From NCBI RefSeq assembly GCF_033958435.1, contig NC_134137.1, forward strand, positions 223,799,501 to 223,863,500: DNA of 64,000 bases. The letters are read 5' to 3'. Shown here one piece after another: positions 44,968-56,754 of this stretch (within the stretch, counting starts at the first letter, position 1; every line of letters begins with the position of its first letter). The position numbers were made by a program, and so were the translations under genes. The DNA comes from Carettochelys insculpta (taxonomy: Eukaryota; Chordata; Testudines; Carettochelyidae). The notes below the pieces were generated by a model. That model did no database searches, was not told where the DNA came from, and saw nothing but the letters and a program-made list of their open reading frames with translations.

Positions 44968-47089
44968 AAGACACAAGCCAACTTAATGCTATGGTGTAAA
45001 GTATATGGCCAATCCATTGTTAAACAATTACAGTGATCACAGCCTTACATCATAGAACAGCTATGGCTCATTTGTGTTAGTAAACAAGGAGGTAAGGTCT
45101 TGAGGTGGCCAAATACTGCTTACATTATTTTTTTAAGGAACCTGGTGCTAGATGTGCAGGGATGGAGCAGCGAAGCCACAGCAGGTCCGTTTGGGTTTGC
45201 TGTCCTACAGACCTGAACCTGCCCAAAACAGAACATGCAGCTGTTCTGGTTGGAGCACTACAGTCTCATGTAGGAAGGTTAGCAGAGGGAGGACTGTGCC
45301 GAACAGATGGGTGCACAAAAAGGGCAGATATAGCTGGGTAACCCTGGACCTTCCTTTCCACTTTGCAGCTTTGATACACCTCTGATCAGTCAGAGTGGGA
45401 GCGGGTGGGTTGATTGTGCTTGCATGTGCCAATGCTGATACACAACAAAAGATGATGGAAACATCTGATCAGACAAAAGACACCAGTATCATAGGAGCAA
45501 GCAGGAGGTTTTAATCTGTTTGATTATACAATTGCTGAGGCACCATCCACAGGCAGAAAAAGAAAGTGTCTGCAGCAAGAGGAATTTGACTTCCTCCTCT
45601 CTTTGCCAAGACACTGAAATCCATGTCCCTTCATATCCTGCTCCCAACTGAAAAAAGAGCAATGCTCAAATGGCCCTAACTCATCCTTCACCCCCCTGAA
45701 TAATTCCAAATTTATGATTCTGTCTGCCTTTAAGTCTTTATTATCTCCTTAAGTGGCTAGCTTTGTACACAATTTATTACAAAAGCCTGGAATCTACAGT
45801 CAAATTACAGATCAATCGACAACTACACAGAAAACAATTAACATCTGACAGCAGTTTCATCTATACACTGGTTCCCTCCTGCCCCTCTCCTCAGTATGGT
45901 TTCCTCTTTTCTGTGGTTTTGCAGAATACTAGGAGGGCTATCCTAGGATACTATATGACTCACTGAAAGGCAATGGAAGTCCATGAACAAAGCTTTCCCC
46001 TCATCAACCTGCTTTTACACTAGTTTAGTTTAATAATACACCTTTCTGTCTACAGTTTCTATCACAATCCTCTGAGGAGTGCATATGTTTCTGCTTCACC
46101 AGTCCCATGGAAAGCCACTGCCCAGGTCTAAGAGATGCTGTTTCTTCAGCCAACGTCAAATTCACTCTTCATGAGGCCTTTCAATGCATCTCCACACAGC
46201 TTTGTCAATTCTCCACAGCATACCCACCCCTGCTTTATGCTCCAAACAGAGAAAAGTATAGCAGAGTGAGAAGGCCTCAGAAGTCTCTCCCAGCTACAGA
46301 CAAGTTTTCTTGTCATACCCTTGGTAGAGTTGAAACCTTCTCAAATGATGAGTGTGAGCAGCAAGGAGAAAAGGTCAGCAAGGAGAAAAGCAGAGGATTA
46401 GGCATATTCTGCTTCCTAAAAACCCTTTTCATTCACACAGTTGTGCTTAAGGATGAGGGCTGTCTCCAACATCATGTTTCCTCCAACTTTGTTGCCTTCT
46501 CGTCTCATAGCAACACAGTGGTCCACTGGTAATAAGGACCATTTTTGCAGCGCTCTTATTTTCAACTCTTATTTTCCAAAAATGTCCTCCTCAAGTTCTC
46601 TCTCAGTATTCCCTTCAATGCCCTTGCAGGCATGACTCTTACCCCTCTGATTCCTCTCTCTAACCTATGTGAGATAAATTTCCTCTGTTATTGGGAAGCC
46701 CATGATGGCATCAACGGATTTTGTATGTAATACTGCAACTCCAGTAAATGCCATCTGGCTCAATTCTTCAACATCTGACGCAAGCAAAAGCCAGGGGAAA
46801 GGGAGTCTACACCCACACATAAATGCTCTACACAGGTGGATAAAAACAACTGGCCTCTGGCCATAAAGCCACAACTGAAGAACCATTGCCTCATGGAACC
46901 ACAGAGCATTGTTACCAGTGGCAGACTCTTCAACAGAGAGATCAGTGTGGAGACTGATTCACTTCTTTATGACACACCCTCTCCAACCTTCACTTGCCAA
47001 CAGCAATGATGTGCTGCAGAAATGTTTCTGTTGTGTGGACAGGAGCAGCTGTGGAGTTGCCTTCAAACAGGACCAGGCTGAGTGTGACA
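44968..47089. other. No gene recognised
   Basis: Apart from the 71-bp partner copy, there is no feature. One 141-codon plus-strand frame (46107-46532) has no recognisable domain and no supporting splice sites. Confidence 0.45.
45350..45420 (+). repeat. Flanking partner of the 71-bp inverted copy
   Basis: CTTCCTTTCCACTTTGCAGC ... GGTTGATTGTGCT is the outside copy of the segment at 44658-44728. It lies about 390 bases beyond the right end of the foldback element and has no TIR signature itself. Confidence 0.8.
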
Positions 47090-47385
47090 GAGTATTTCTA
47101 CACTAGGCAAAGCAAGTTAACAGCAGAAATGCAATTCTAGCTACGGCAATTGCGTAGCTAGAATCCACATATCTGAGCTCGGCTTACTTGGCCATCTCTA
47201 CTGAAGTAGGTCGACGGGAGAAACACTTCCACCAACCTCCCTTACTCCTTGTGTCTCACAAGGAGTACACGAGTCAGTTGTGACCTTCAGAGGTCGATTT
47301 CTCCTATCCCTACCAGATGTGCAAAACTGAACCCCAGAAGATTGACTCGGAGCTGGTCAATCTTCCAGGCTAGTGTAGATATAGG
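47090..47385. mobile_element. Weathered TIR element
   Basis: The ends TATTTCTACACTAGGC and GGCTAGTGTAGATATAG are inverted partners. Just inside the left end is a small hairpin, TTCTAGCTACGGCAATTGC followed by GTAGCTAGAATCC. Words such as TAGGTCGACGGGAG and CAGAGGTCGATTTCTCC pair across the middle. The target duplication is not clear. Confidence 0.65.
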
Positions 47386-50300
47386 TGGATGGAGTGTCGC
47401 AGCCTTGCAGATGCATTTTCCTGGCAGAGGGAGAAGGACAGCTGATAAGGATGGATGGGCAATGCTGAGGAAACCTTTACTGACATGAGAACTGCTACAG
47501 CTGAGAACAATCACTTCTTAAACAGGCTGTCCTAGCACAAGCTTGATAACTGTATGTACCCCTAGAGTAGCAAATTTGTTCTGAATGGACATTTTATCAA
47601 TTCTTTGAAGACGTTCCCTACAAATTATTCACCCAAGTATTGATAATATTAGCCTAGGAAAACGCCATGCACAACTAGCTGTAAGTCAAGAATAATATGC
47701 AGTCTAGTATCTTATTATATTCACCACCATGCAGCCCAGACTTGGTGTTTCAAAACATTACCTATTACCATAACGTATGGAACTGCGGTAATACTATAGA
47801 TACTTTGCTACAGGGTTTCTTCCTTCCTAATTATTTATTAATGCAAGGTAACCATACAGTATTAATGTATTGAGCTTGTTATTCATAGTATTCATTATTT
47901 TCAGTGCAGTCACACCAAGACACCTTACTCCTGGACCAGGGTCCATTGTGAAAGGTGTTATGTAAACATAAATATAAAGACAGTACCTGTCTCAGAGACC
48001 TTAGAGCTCCCATCATTTTAATGTAACAAAACCAGGTGATACTGAATATTGTTATAGGACCTTAAACTATATCAGGAGACTCTATTAATGTCTCTTGAGT
48101 TATTGGCCTAATTCACTACTAGTGCAAATGGAGTAATCAACTAATCAGTTCCTCTCCAGTTTCACCATGTTGTAGCTGTAGTACCTTGCTACTTCATGAC
48201 GACTGGATTTTTCTGTATTCACTGTAGTCTGCAAATGTCCTCTTGATGAGATGCATATGCATTGGAGTTTCAGCTTTGTACATGTCCTCAGGATTGAGCG
48301 TGTGATTTGTCTTCAATCCCCCATATGTGTCACTTTCATTTAATCCAGTTACTTGGGCACCATGAGGTGAAGTGGATTTTACTCACACAGACCGTGTGCC
48401 TTAAAAGGTCCCTCAGCAGCAGCAGGATGGGTTTTAAAGCCTCAAGCACAGTATGCTCAACTTCACAATAGCTGTAAGTAGTCCAACCAGCCGAAGACCA
48501 TCTTAAGGGCCAGAGGTCTACCACCAAGCCCCTTATGACAAGTCAGCGCTGGCATATTCTCCCTCTCATATTCCTACAGCAGAATGATTAACAGGGGACA
48601 CATGTACCATGGCAAAGGAATGTTTCACGGTTGGAAGGTTAATTCTTGATTTGATTTGTTTCAAAAGTATTGGAGATTTGATGGAGGAGGCCGGTAAAGT
48701 GGAGGATTACAGGGGCTCCTGCTCTCAGAAGGGAATGATTATGAGGTAGCCACTAATGTGCAGGGAGAATGGCATGGTTCCTCCTGAAAATTTATCTGTT
48801 TGATTTTCTTGTAATCCTCTTCCTGCACCACCTCCACTTTGTAATCCCCCATCACTATACACTGTAACAATATCCCCTGCTTTCATTATCACAGATTAAA
48901 ATTAGAAAAAAAATGGCTGATTTCTTGGGGGGGAGGAAGAAAAGGAGAGAGGAAGAATGGATGAAACTTATATGAGCAATGTTGAATCTCACATGTTGAA
49001 TGCTAATTTGGAGAAAAGTAACCCAAACCCCCTGAAATACAGAAAAACCCAATTTAAATTCATTACATTTAAATTAAATTTAAAGCCCATGTAAATGATT
49101 GCTTAGTTAAGCTGGTTCCATGTGGAAGGAAAGGAAAAAAGAGTAGCAGTGACATACAATCTCACAATTCATACCAAAATCTTTTTACCATGAGACTAGA
49201 TTTAATATACAAACCTTATGAAAGCAATTTGTTTCAAAAAAACCTCCTCAGTGTTTATGCATTTCACTGACCTCACTGAGATGTAGTAACTCTGGCAGGG
49301 GACACAACAGCTGCTGCATTGTACAGGGCAAAGGTTTAGAGCAGAAGGGCAGGGGAAGGGGACTAATTGGAGAGGAGTGTTGCCAGGATCTCAGTGTTAA
49401 CACCATGATTTGAATGAAAAGGCTATGGGATCTATAATGACCCTCAACTTAATTCCTATCTGAAAGAACCTTTTATATGTATTTGATACAGACAGCTGTA
49501 TGTATGTCCTTGGATTTACCTTGTTTTTACTTAAACCATTGTTTGAAAATAGTTGAATTAAACATTGACTGCAGTGGGTTGTAGATTGGAGTATGAAAGG
49601 ACAAAGCTACACTAACTTTGAGCAATAAAATCACTTGTCAGGAATTTTAAAAAACTCCCACCTTGTTCACTCAGACAATCGTTTTTTGTTTTTTGTTTTT
49701 TTTGTCTCAGTTTATGCCTGTTACATCAAAATTGTAACTATTGCTTTAATATAGCTCTTCACAGGAAAGTTAGTGGACTGGTTTAGGTAACAGACATCTC
49801 CAAAGATATTTCAGACCTGACTGGTGCACTGTAGAACATGGCAAAGATGGTCTCCTTGTGAAACCAGTGTTAACAGTGAGATAAGGGATCAAAATTAGGT
49901 GTCTATGCAGGAATACCAGTTCTGCCAAAGTTTTGTGAGCACAATGTCTGTCTGTCCAGGACATGAAAAAAATGAACACCCTACTTCTTGCTGACATAGT
50001 TATGCCTGGAAAAAACAAAAAAACAAAAAAATCCCAGTGTAGGTACAGCGATGCTGGCAGAGGAGTGCTCCCTTTAAGATAAAATAAAATAAATGGCATA
50101 TACACTAGGGGGCTCTGGTGCCACAGGTATAAGAGAAAAGCACGGCTCTTGGGGCAAAGCCCAGCTGAAATAACAGAAGTAGTCAGCCCATGTAACTTAC
50201 TTCCATACTCATGGTTTTGTGTTAAAAGGGGAGTTTCTCTTCATAGGGGGTGGTGAGAGATGAGCAATCTTGCCTGAAGAGCCTTTGTAGGGTAAATCCA

Positions 50301-50489
50301 GTGAGTTATGCAGGATGTCTGATTAGCTGAAAAGTGACTTTGACAGATATCTCTAACACAAAGGTGGAAGGTGGAGTGTGGGATGAATGTAATTTTCAGG
50401 GTGGAGCAGGTTAACCCAGGGCATTTCATCACTACAGACAGTAGAATCCATTGGGGGTTTAATTATCACATCTAGGATAGATACAAGAA
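47386..50489. other. No gene recognised; AT-rich unique DNA
   Basis: The AT content is high and no open frame exceeds about 110 codons. T-rich and A-rich simple runs lie at 49681-49702 and 50008-50029. No named repeat is visible. Confidence 0.5.
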
Positions 50490-50699
50490 GTCAGCTGCAG
50501 AGCACTCTCCTGTTGACTCCCATACTCCACCAGCTCAAGAAGACTAAGCAGAGTCCATGGGAGAGTATCAGCTGTTGACTTATCAGGGTGAAGCCACTGT
50601 GGTAATTAGACCTAAGTATGTCAACTTCAGCTGTGTTATTAACATAACTGAAGAGGCGTAAGTTATACTGATGGCCCGCAGTAGTGTAGACGAGGCCCC
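50490..50699. mobile_element. TIR element fragment (right end)
   Basis: The right end GCAGTAGTGTAGACGAGGCC has the characteristic TIR wording. Upstream, GTCAACTTCAGCTGTGTTAT and AACATAACTGAAGAGGCGTA form an imperfect hairpin, as in old MITEs of this type. The left end is not identifiable. Confidence 0.5.
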
Positions 50700-51371
50700 A
50701 GACAGGCAAACAGACGCCTCTGGTTCTGCTTAGACTCAGCAGTGTGTTTCATCAAGAACTGCCTTGAACAACTTTGCTGCCGTTCTTGTCATTTTTGTTC
50801 AAAGTGAGTAAGAGTTGTATATCCTGTGCATAAAACAGACTAGGTGGGAATTGCGTGTTTGGTTCCTATGTGCCATAAATGCATTCTAAATGCAATCATT
50901 TTGGTTAATTTAATCTTCTTATTGTCCCAGCATCCAAACAAGTGGGATTTCAAGCCAGGGTTGACTTTTCAAGTGAGGAATGAATGATTCAGGTAACACA
51001 TGCACTCTCATTTTGGTCTCTCTTACACTGTTGGGAATACAGAGCAACTCCTCTGCAAATAGTGATGTGCCCCCACATCAAACTGGTGTGAAATGAGAAT
51101 TAGGCCCCACAAATCTCTGCATCGCTCTTTCCTCTCCCAACAAGATCAACCCACTCCAAGTCCCATATGGTCAGAAGCTGGGGGAATTTTTTATAATAAA
51201 ATAGTGAGCATACATAGTCATACATTTATATCCAGAATGGCAGCATTGGGTAGGGGATTTGGATCACTAGCCTCTCAGATACTCAAAAGAGAATGCCTTC
51301 ATTTGATGTTCCATCCCCAAGGTGAGCTATACAGACTACTATAAACAAGGCAGTGTCATGATGCACAAGGA

Positions 51372-51614
51372 CAGGGCTGAATTTAGGAGCAGACGATGCA
51401 GGCGACTGCTTGGGGTGCTAGGCATGGAGGCACCAGCTGCAAAGTGCTATTTTTGTTGTTAACGTCTGACAGGGATAAATCATGCATCTAAATTGTGCAT
51501 CAAAGTCATGAAATGGGCTCTAAAAGCAGGTATTGAAAAGTATAGTGAACAGAGGGAAGGAGGCACCAAAGAAGCTCCTCACCTGGGGCTCCACTTGATC
51601 TAGGGCTGACCCTG
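51372..51614 (+). mobile_element. hAT-like element, short internally deleted version (243 bp)
   Basis: The left end is CAGGGCTGAATTTAGGAGC and the right end is GATCTAGGGCTGACCCTG. The interior GACAGGGATAAATCATGCAT ... is collinear with 56338-56501 of the longer relative at 55716. The borders fit hAT (CAGGG start), but a clean 8-bp duplication is not visible. Confidence 0.55.
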
Positions 51615-52163
51615 GGTAAGGGATTGGTCTCAAATTTAACCAGGTGTTTCTCATAAAGAAGTTTAAAATCTAGCCAGACCAGCTTGAAGATTGAATAAAA
51701 ATATCTTGACAAAGGCTCTTTAAATGGAGCAGTCTTGGCCTTAGTGAGTGGAAAAATACTGCATGAATTAAGCCTGCAGAATGAGGACACTGGAGAAAGC
51801 AACCTGCATTGACTAGGAGCCGATACTGCCACCCCACATGATGTGTAACTAATAACAGCAAGCCAGATATTAAATATTAATAACATTTTTCTTCTGACTC
51901 ATTGCTAAGCCGCAGCCTTGCTGCACACCGCAAACTGATTTGCAGACCATCAGCACTGGGCTCCCTGGGCCGCCCCATGTCACCAAGTGTGCCACTAGCT
52001 GGCCAGGTGTGTGCTGCAGAATTTGCCAGCAGAACAGCTAGAAGCAGAGTTTAACATTACAGGAAAGAACCCGCTTGATTAAAACGCAAGTGACTGTTTA
52101 AGCCCAGAGAGTGAAAGTCACCCCTAACTGCAAGGCTTGTGTGCCACTTTAAGTCTAAATCTA
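51615..52163. other. No gene recognised
   Basis: Open frames of up to 126 codons (51506-51886, minus) overlap the hAT-like element and have no domain. Confidence 0.4.
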
Positions 52164-52450
52164 AGGTTACAGCCACACTAAAGCAGAAGATTGACCCACT
52201 CAGGGTCTATCTTCTCCAACTTAATTTCACATATGCACAAAATGATGCTCTCAGGGGTCAAAGTTGACCCCTGTGCTTCTCACAAGTGGCAAGCAATAAG
52301 TAAGGTCAAAGGGAGAAAAGCTCCCGTTGACCTTCTGCCATGTAGACAGACATGGAAGTTGACCTCAGATCAATCATTTTAGCTAGGCAATTTGCATAGC
52401 TAAAATTGTGTATCTGCAGTCGACTTCCATGTTCAGTGTAGACATAGCCT
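52164..52450. mobile_element. Weathered TIR element
   Basis: The left end AGGTTACAGCCACACTAAAG and the right end TTCAGTGTAGACATAGCCT are worn inverted partners. Internal TTGACCTCAGATCAATCATT and TTTAGCTAGGCAATTTGC ... GCATAGCTAAAATTG form hairpins. It lies 21 bases from the palindrome at 52472. Confidence 0.6.
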
Positions 52451-52471
52451 CAGCCTAAGTTACCACTGTGC

Positions 52472-52907
52472 GGCTATGTCTACACGTGCCCCAAACTTCG
52501 AAATGGCCATGCAAATGGCCATTTCGAAGTTTACTAATGAAGCGCTGAAATGCATATTCAGTGCTTCATTAGCATGCGGGCGGCAGCGGCGCTTCGAAAT
52601 TGACGAGCCTTGCCGCCGCGCGACGCGTCCAGACGGGGCTCCTTTTCGAAAGGACGCCACCTTCTTCGAAGTCCCCTTATTCCCATGAGCTCATGGGAAT
52701 AAGGGGACTTCGAAGTAGGCGGGGCCCTTTCGAAAAGGAGCCCCGTCTGGACGCGTCGCGCGGCGGCAAGGCTCGTCAATTTCGAAGCGCTGCTGCCGCC
52801 CGCATGCTAATGAAGCGCTGAATATGCATTTCAGCGCTTCATTAGTAAACTTCGAAATGGCCATTTGCATGGCCATTTCGAAGTTTGGGGCACGTGTAGA
52901 CACAGCC
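52472..52907. mobile_element. Family B foldback element: 436-bp near-perfect palindrome
   Basis: From GGCTATGTCTACACGTGCCC to GGGCACGTGTAGACACAGCC, the two 218-base halves are reverse complements with only about seven mismatches, most of them near 52650-52667. The centre ATGAG|CTCAT lies between 52689 and 52690, exactly the midpoint of the two termini. The flanks are TGC and TGA, so the 3-bp duplication is imperfect or lost. CpG and TTCGAA are dense. Mirrored open frames on both strands follow from the symmetry and are not genes. Confidence 0.85.
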
Positions 52908-53271
52908 TGAGTGTGGTATTTTGACAGATATAAGATGTATTCTCCCAATATATCTCTAAGGATACATCATCCGTCATGCAAATGGGTATGTAATTGTGGC
53001 ACAGGTAGGCATAGCCATACCACCTGGAAGCTAGATAACCTGGGTAAAAATAACAGTGAAGATATGATGGCACAGGCTTCAGTGCAGGTTAGCAACTCAA
53101 GTGAGTACCCAGGATCCCTTGCAAGCTTGTACTGGGGCAACTCACCCACCCCAATGCCCTGGTGCTAAATCTAAACTTCCACTGTTCTCTGTGCCAGCTA
53201 GGTCAAAATGAACAGGGGTATGTTTATGCATACTAGTCACACTTGCATATCCTAAGACCATCAACAATCAA

Positions 53272-53340
53272 GTTTCAGAGGGGTAGCTGAATGACTCTGT
53301 TTCTGCAAAAACAACAGGAAGTCCTGTGGCACCTTAAAGA
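53272..53340 (+). repeat. Terminal fragment of the long inverted-repeat element type
   Basis: GTTTCAGAGGGGTAGCTGAA ... CAACAGGAAGTCCTGTGGCA, then CCTTAAAGACC is the same terminus as at 41112-41183. Only this end is present. Confidence 0.6.
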
Positions 53341-53521
53341 CCCCTCATTGTTTTATCAGTCAAATTGTAGCCCCTCCCTTGTATCCATAGGTGGTATGTT
53401 CACAGCTCATTCCAAGGCAGGGTGGGGGAAACAACCTATGAACACTAATATTAGTAGTAGTGACCAAAGAGCAGTAGTCCAACCATCTATCACTTTATGG
53501 GGAAATAGTAATCTCTATTAG

Positions 53522-53773
53522 AGCTATGTCTACACTAGAGAGCTTACAGCAACCCACCAGGACCAATGCAGCTGCTGCACTGCAAGATCTCTCATGCAGT
53601 CAATTCACGCCAGCTCTCCTTTTGATGACATTATTATCCCGATGACAAGTGACAGTAGCTGTGCTGGTGTGAAAAGCTCTCCTGAAGACATAGCAATGTC
53701 CACTCAGCTGCTTATGTCTTTATAACATATGTTGTTCATTTTGCCAACATATCTGATAGTGCAGACATAGCCT
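53522..53773 (+). mobile_element. TIR element (family D), 252 bp
   Basis: The left end AGCTATGTCTACACTAGAG and the right end GTGCAGACATAGCCT are inverted partners, flanked by TAG (53519-53521 and 53774-53776). The interior contains no known sequence. It shares the terminus and 3-bp duplication of families A-C. Confidence 0.7.
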
Positions 53774-54139
53774 TAGCCATTTTCCTTACAACCCACAATT
53801 TGCCCCCTGCTCCCATGACCTCTGCCTTTCTCAAATAAGGTAATGTCCTCTTCAACTTTAGCTTTCACTGCCTGGGTTAGCAGACAATTTTTTTTTACTG
53901 AAACTAATTTACTTGCACAGGGAGAGGTACACTAAGAAAAGGTATTTTCAAAATGTCAGACCGAGCAAAAATAGGTGTTACATACACTGTCGTAATACTT
54001 TTGGTGTTTCTTTGTAACATCTTACAACTTAAACAGCTTGTCTTAGAAACTGTAAATGAGGTTAATCTCAAAAGATCTTGGCAAGTTCTATTGGTGCAGA
54101 ACAAAAGTCAAACTTGTGCAATGATTCGCTGATGAGTTA

Positions 54140-54420
54140 GGACTTATCTTCACTGCAGACTGAACTTTGGAAGGAGATGTCTATGCTGAGCACATTACAG
54201 CATCACAACGATGGCACTGCAACTGTGCCACTTCAATGTAGACACTCATTCCTGTGACAGGAGGGGCTCTCTCATTGCCCTAGTAAATCCATCTCCCCGA
54301 GAAGCAATAATAAGGTTGACAGGAGAATTCCTGCATTGACCTAGCGCTGTGTACATGGAGACCCATGTCAGCTTAACTATGTCACTCAGGGATGTGGATG
54401 TTTTATGCCCCTAACCAACA
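54140..54420. mobile_element. Old TIR element fragment
   Basis: The internal order AATGTAGACACTCATTCCTG ... AGGTTGACAGGAGAATTCCT ... CATTGACCTAGCGCTGTGTA ... CTATGTCACTCAGGGATGTG resembles a common, heavily decayed amniote MITE. Termini are uncertain, so the borders are approximate. Confidence 0.5.
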
Positions 54421-54907
54421 TAAATTTACTTTTCCTGGGGACACCCAACCACAGACTGAACTACAGGTTTTCTCTTTAACATGCTTTGTATCTGAACATC
54501 CACTTACATCTATCAGTGCTCCATGACAAGGTAGCCACCAATCTCTGTGCTGAAGACGTGTAGTGCTACCGTGAGGTAACTGCAGTAAAGACATGTAACC
54601 ACAGGCATTCACAGCAATCGAGACATGATAGTCTTTCAGTCTCTTCCCATAATCCCCCATCAGTCTGCTTCTTCTCAGGTCCCACCTCGGAGATCAGCAT
54701 TTCTCCAGCTTCACACACTTCCAGCATTCATCAACCTGCCCATGCCTCAGCAAGCAGCCAACTCCTGGGACAGCTTTGGGCCAAACTTAGCAAACACTTT
54801 GATGACAACTCTACTGAGATCACAACAGGAGCACAGCGAGTTGGTGCTCAGTAGCTCTGGTTATGTGCCCAAGAATCTGTGCTGCATGTCTTGGTCAGCT
54901 ACAGCAC

Positions 54908-55312
54908 CAATGAATCACAGAATCATAGAACACTAGAACATGACGGTACCTCTAGGGGTCATCGAGTCCAGCCCCCTGCCCTCATGGCAGGACCAAGCAC
55001 CATCTGGACCATCCCCAATAGGTGTCTGTCTAACCAGATCTTAAACATCTCCAGAGATGGAGATCCCACAGAACTCCCGAGGCAATTGTTTCCAGTGTTG
55101 AACCACCCTGACAATTAGGCAGATTTGCCTCATGTCCACCCTAAACCTCCCTTGCAGCAGTTTAAACCCATTGGTACTTGTCCTATCGTCATGAGGCCAA
55201 GAAGAACAATTTTTCTCCCTCCTCCATGTAACCCTGTTTGAAGTACTTGAAAACCACTATAATGTCCCCACTAAGTCTTCCATTTTCTAAACTGAACAAG
55301 CCCTCAGTTACT
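54908..55312 (-). pseudogene. 5'-truncated CR1 LINE tail and ORF2 C-terminal fragment
   Basis: On the minus strand this is CR1: the 3' end appears as ATCACAGAATCATAGAACAC (plus), followed by CATCGAGTCCAGCCCCCTGC, GACCATCCCCAATAGGTGTC, CTAAACCTCCCTTGCAGCAG, GAGGCCAAGAAGAACAATTT and TTGAAAACCACTATAATGTC. The corresponding protein frame has stops and indels. It has the same orientation and span as 30648-31172 but is more diverged. Confidence 0.85.
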
Positions 55313-55715
55313 GTCTGTGATGCGAAAGCAGGTATCTTATCAGTCTGAACATCTCCAACACACGAAACGAGCCCAATGAGGGCGTTCTAGCTGCTCCATC
55401 GATTGCTCAGTCCGGCTAGGTAGCTGCTGCTCTTCCTTTGCTTCAGGAAGGGAGTTAGATCACAGTGTTAGAGCCATGACTCTCTGCCCACCTGCTCTCT
55501 CTCTCTGTTTCTGCAAGGGGAGTGGGGTCTGGTGGTTAGAGGTGGGGTTGGGAGCAGTGTTGGGAAGAAGCAGGGCAAGCCAACACAGCAAGAAGGTTGC
55601 TCTGTTGTGGGTTAAACCCTCTTGTGTTAACTCATCACGCTCAGGATGTAGTGAAGGTACAGAGTAAGAAAAACTGAAATTGGATGATTTTAAAAAGCTA
55701 CCAAATGACACCTGG
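55313..55715. other. No gene recognised
   Basis: This is unique sequence between the CR1 fragment and the hAT-like element. Short opposing frames have no domain. Confidence 0.4.
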
Positions 55716-56501
55716 CAGGGTTGGTTTTAGGGCCTAGAGACTGCCTGGGGTGCCAGATTTGGGTGCGTTGGGCTAAGGGTGCTGTTTTTGGTGGTAGAGA
55801 CAAAGGGGGAAATACAATATTTGAAATAACACATTTCAGGTATTCCCTATGTGGATACATTTTTGTAGAATCTCATGCATGGAAATTTCCAAACTCTCTG
55901 AGAACTCCATTTTCCCAAATGTTGCATGCCATGACCTCACTGGTATATGAGGGACATCGTTTCAGTCAGTCAGTGATATATAAGAATGAAATGAAGTGAG
56001 ACCTGAGCTGTGAACCTTCTTTTATTGTATCATTGTGACAGTGTACCAGTGTGTACTGGAAGAGTATAAAGAGTGATTCTCTAAGGCTGTGTTTCAGTTC
56101 TCAAGGGCAAAGGAGAGGCAAGCAACCTATTAAAGGACTAGAGTTAACATGCTAAGGCTGTTGCCTGTTGTAACACTATTTACTAATGGTCCACCTAACT
56201 TTGGTGCACTATTCAATTTCTGCACATTTCAGTTATTTAAATTAAAGAGTTTCTATAAACTTAGAGGAAAATATTGTTTAATTTCTTTTTATAGAGGGTG
56301 AATAAATAAAGATTTACAGATTGTATCATATGCATTTCAATGACAGGGATAAATAATACATGCAAATGGAGCATCAATATAATAAAACAGGCTACAAATG
56401 CAATAAAAATAAGGTATTTAAAAGTTTAACAAATCAGAAGGGTGGGGAGGTGCCAAAGACACTCCTCATCTCCAGTGGCACTTGGTCAAGAGCCAGTCCT
56501 G
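55716..56501 (+). mobile_element. hAT-like element, longer version (786 bp)
   Basis: The left end CAGGGTTGGTTTTAGGGCC and the right end CAAGAGCCAGTCCTG are inverted partners. The right part is collinear with 51469-51614. The centre is AT-rich (56210-56430), without an open frame. An 8-bp duplication is not evident at the borders. The 51372 copy looks like a shorter internally deleted version of the same element. Confidence 0.55.
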
Positions 56502-56754
56502 ATGGCAGGAGACAGAGAGCTTCCATTTAATTAACATTTAAAATAATTAGTAGCTCTCTAGTCCACTTTCTTTGTGAAGTCTTCAAAATATAAATGGATC
56601 CATAGGGAAAGTTTATCACCCTGTGAGTTTTCAAGAGGAAGAAAAACAAAAAAAAATCATTGCTGAACCCCTCACTTCTTTTCTTCTAATTCACTGGCTC
56701 CGCATTGTCTCTGAACTCCTGAGCACTGACATACTAGGCACCTAATTCAATTAC

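Noticed and set aside
46107..46532. 141-codon plus-strand frame
   Set aside because: No family signature or codon pattern beyond chance; no neighbouring exon candidates.
52460..52948. Mirrored open frames on both strands around 52.5-52.9 kb
   Set aside because: They are a direct consequence of the palindrome, which reads nearly the same on both strands.
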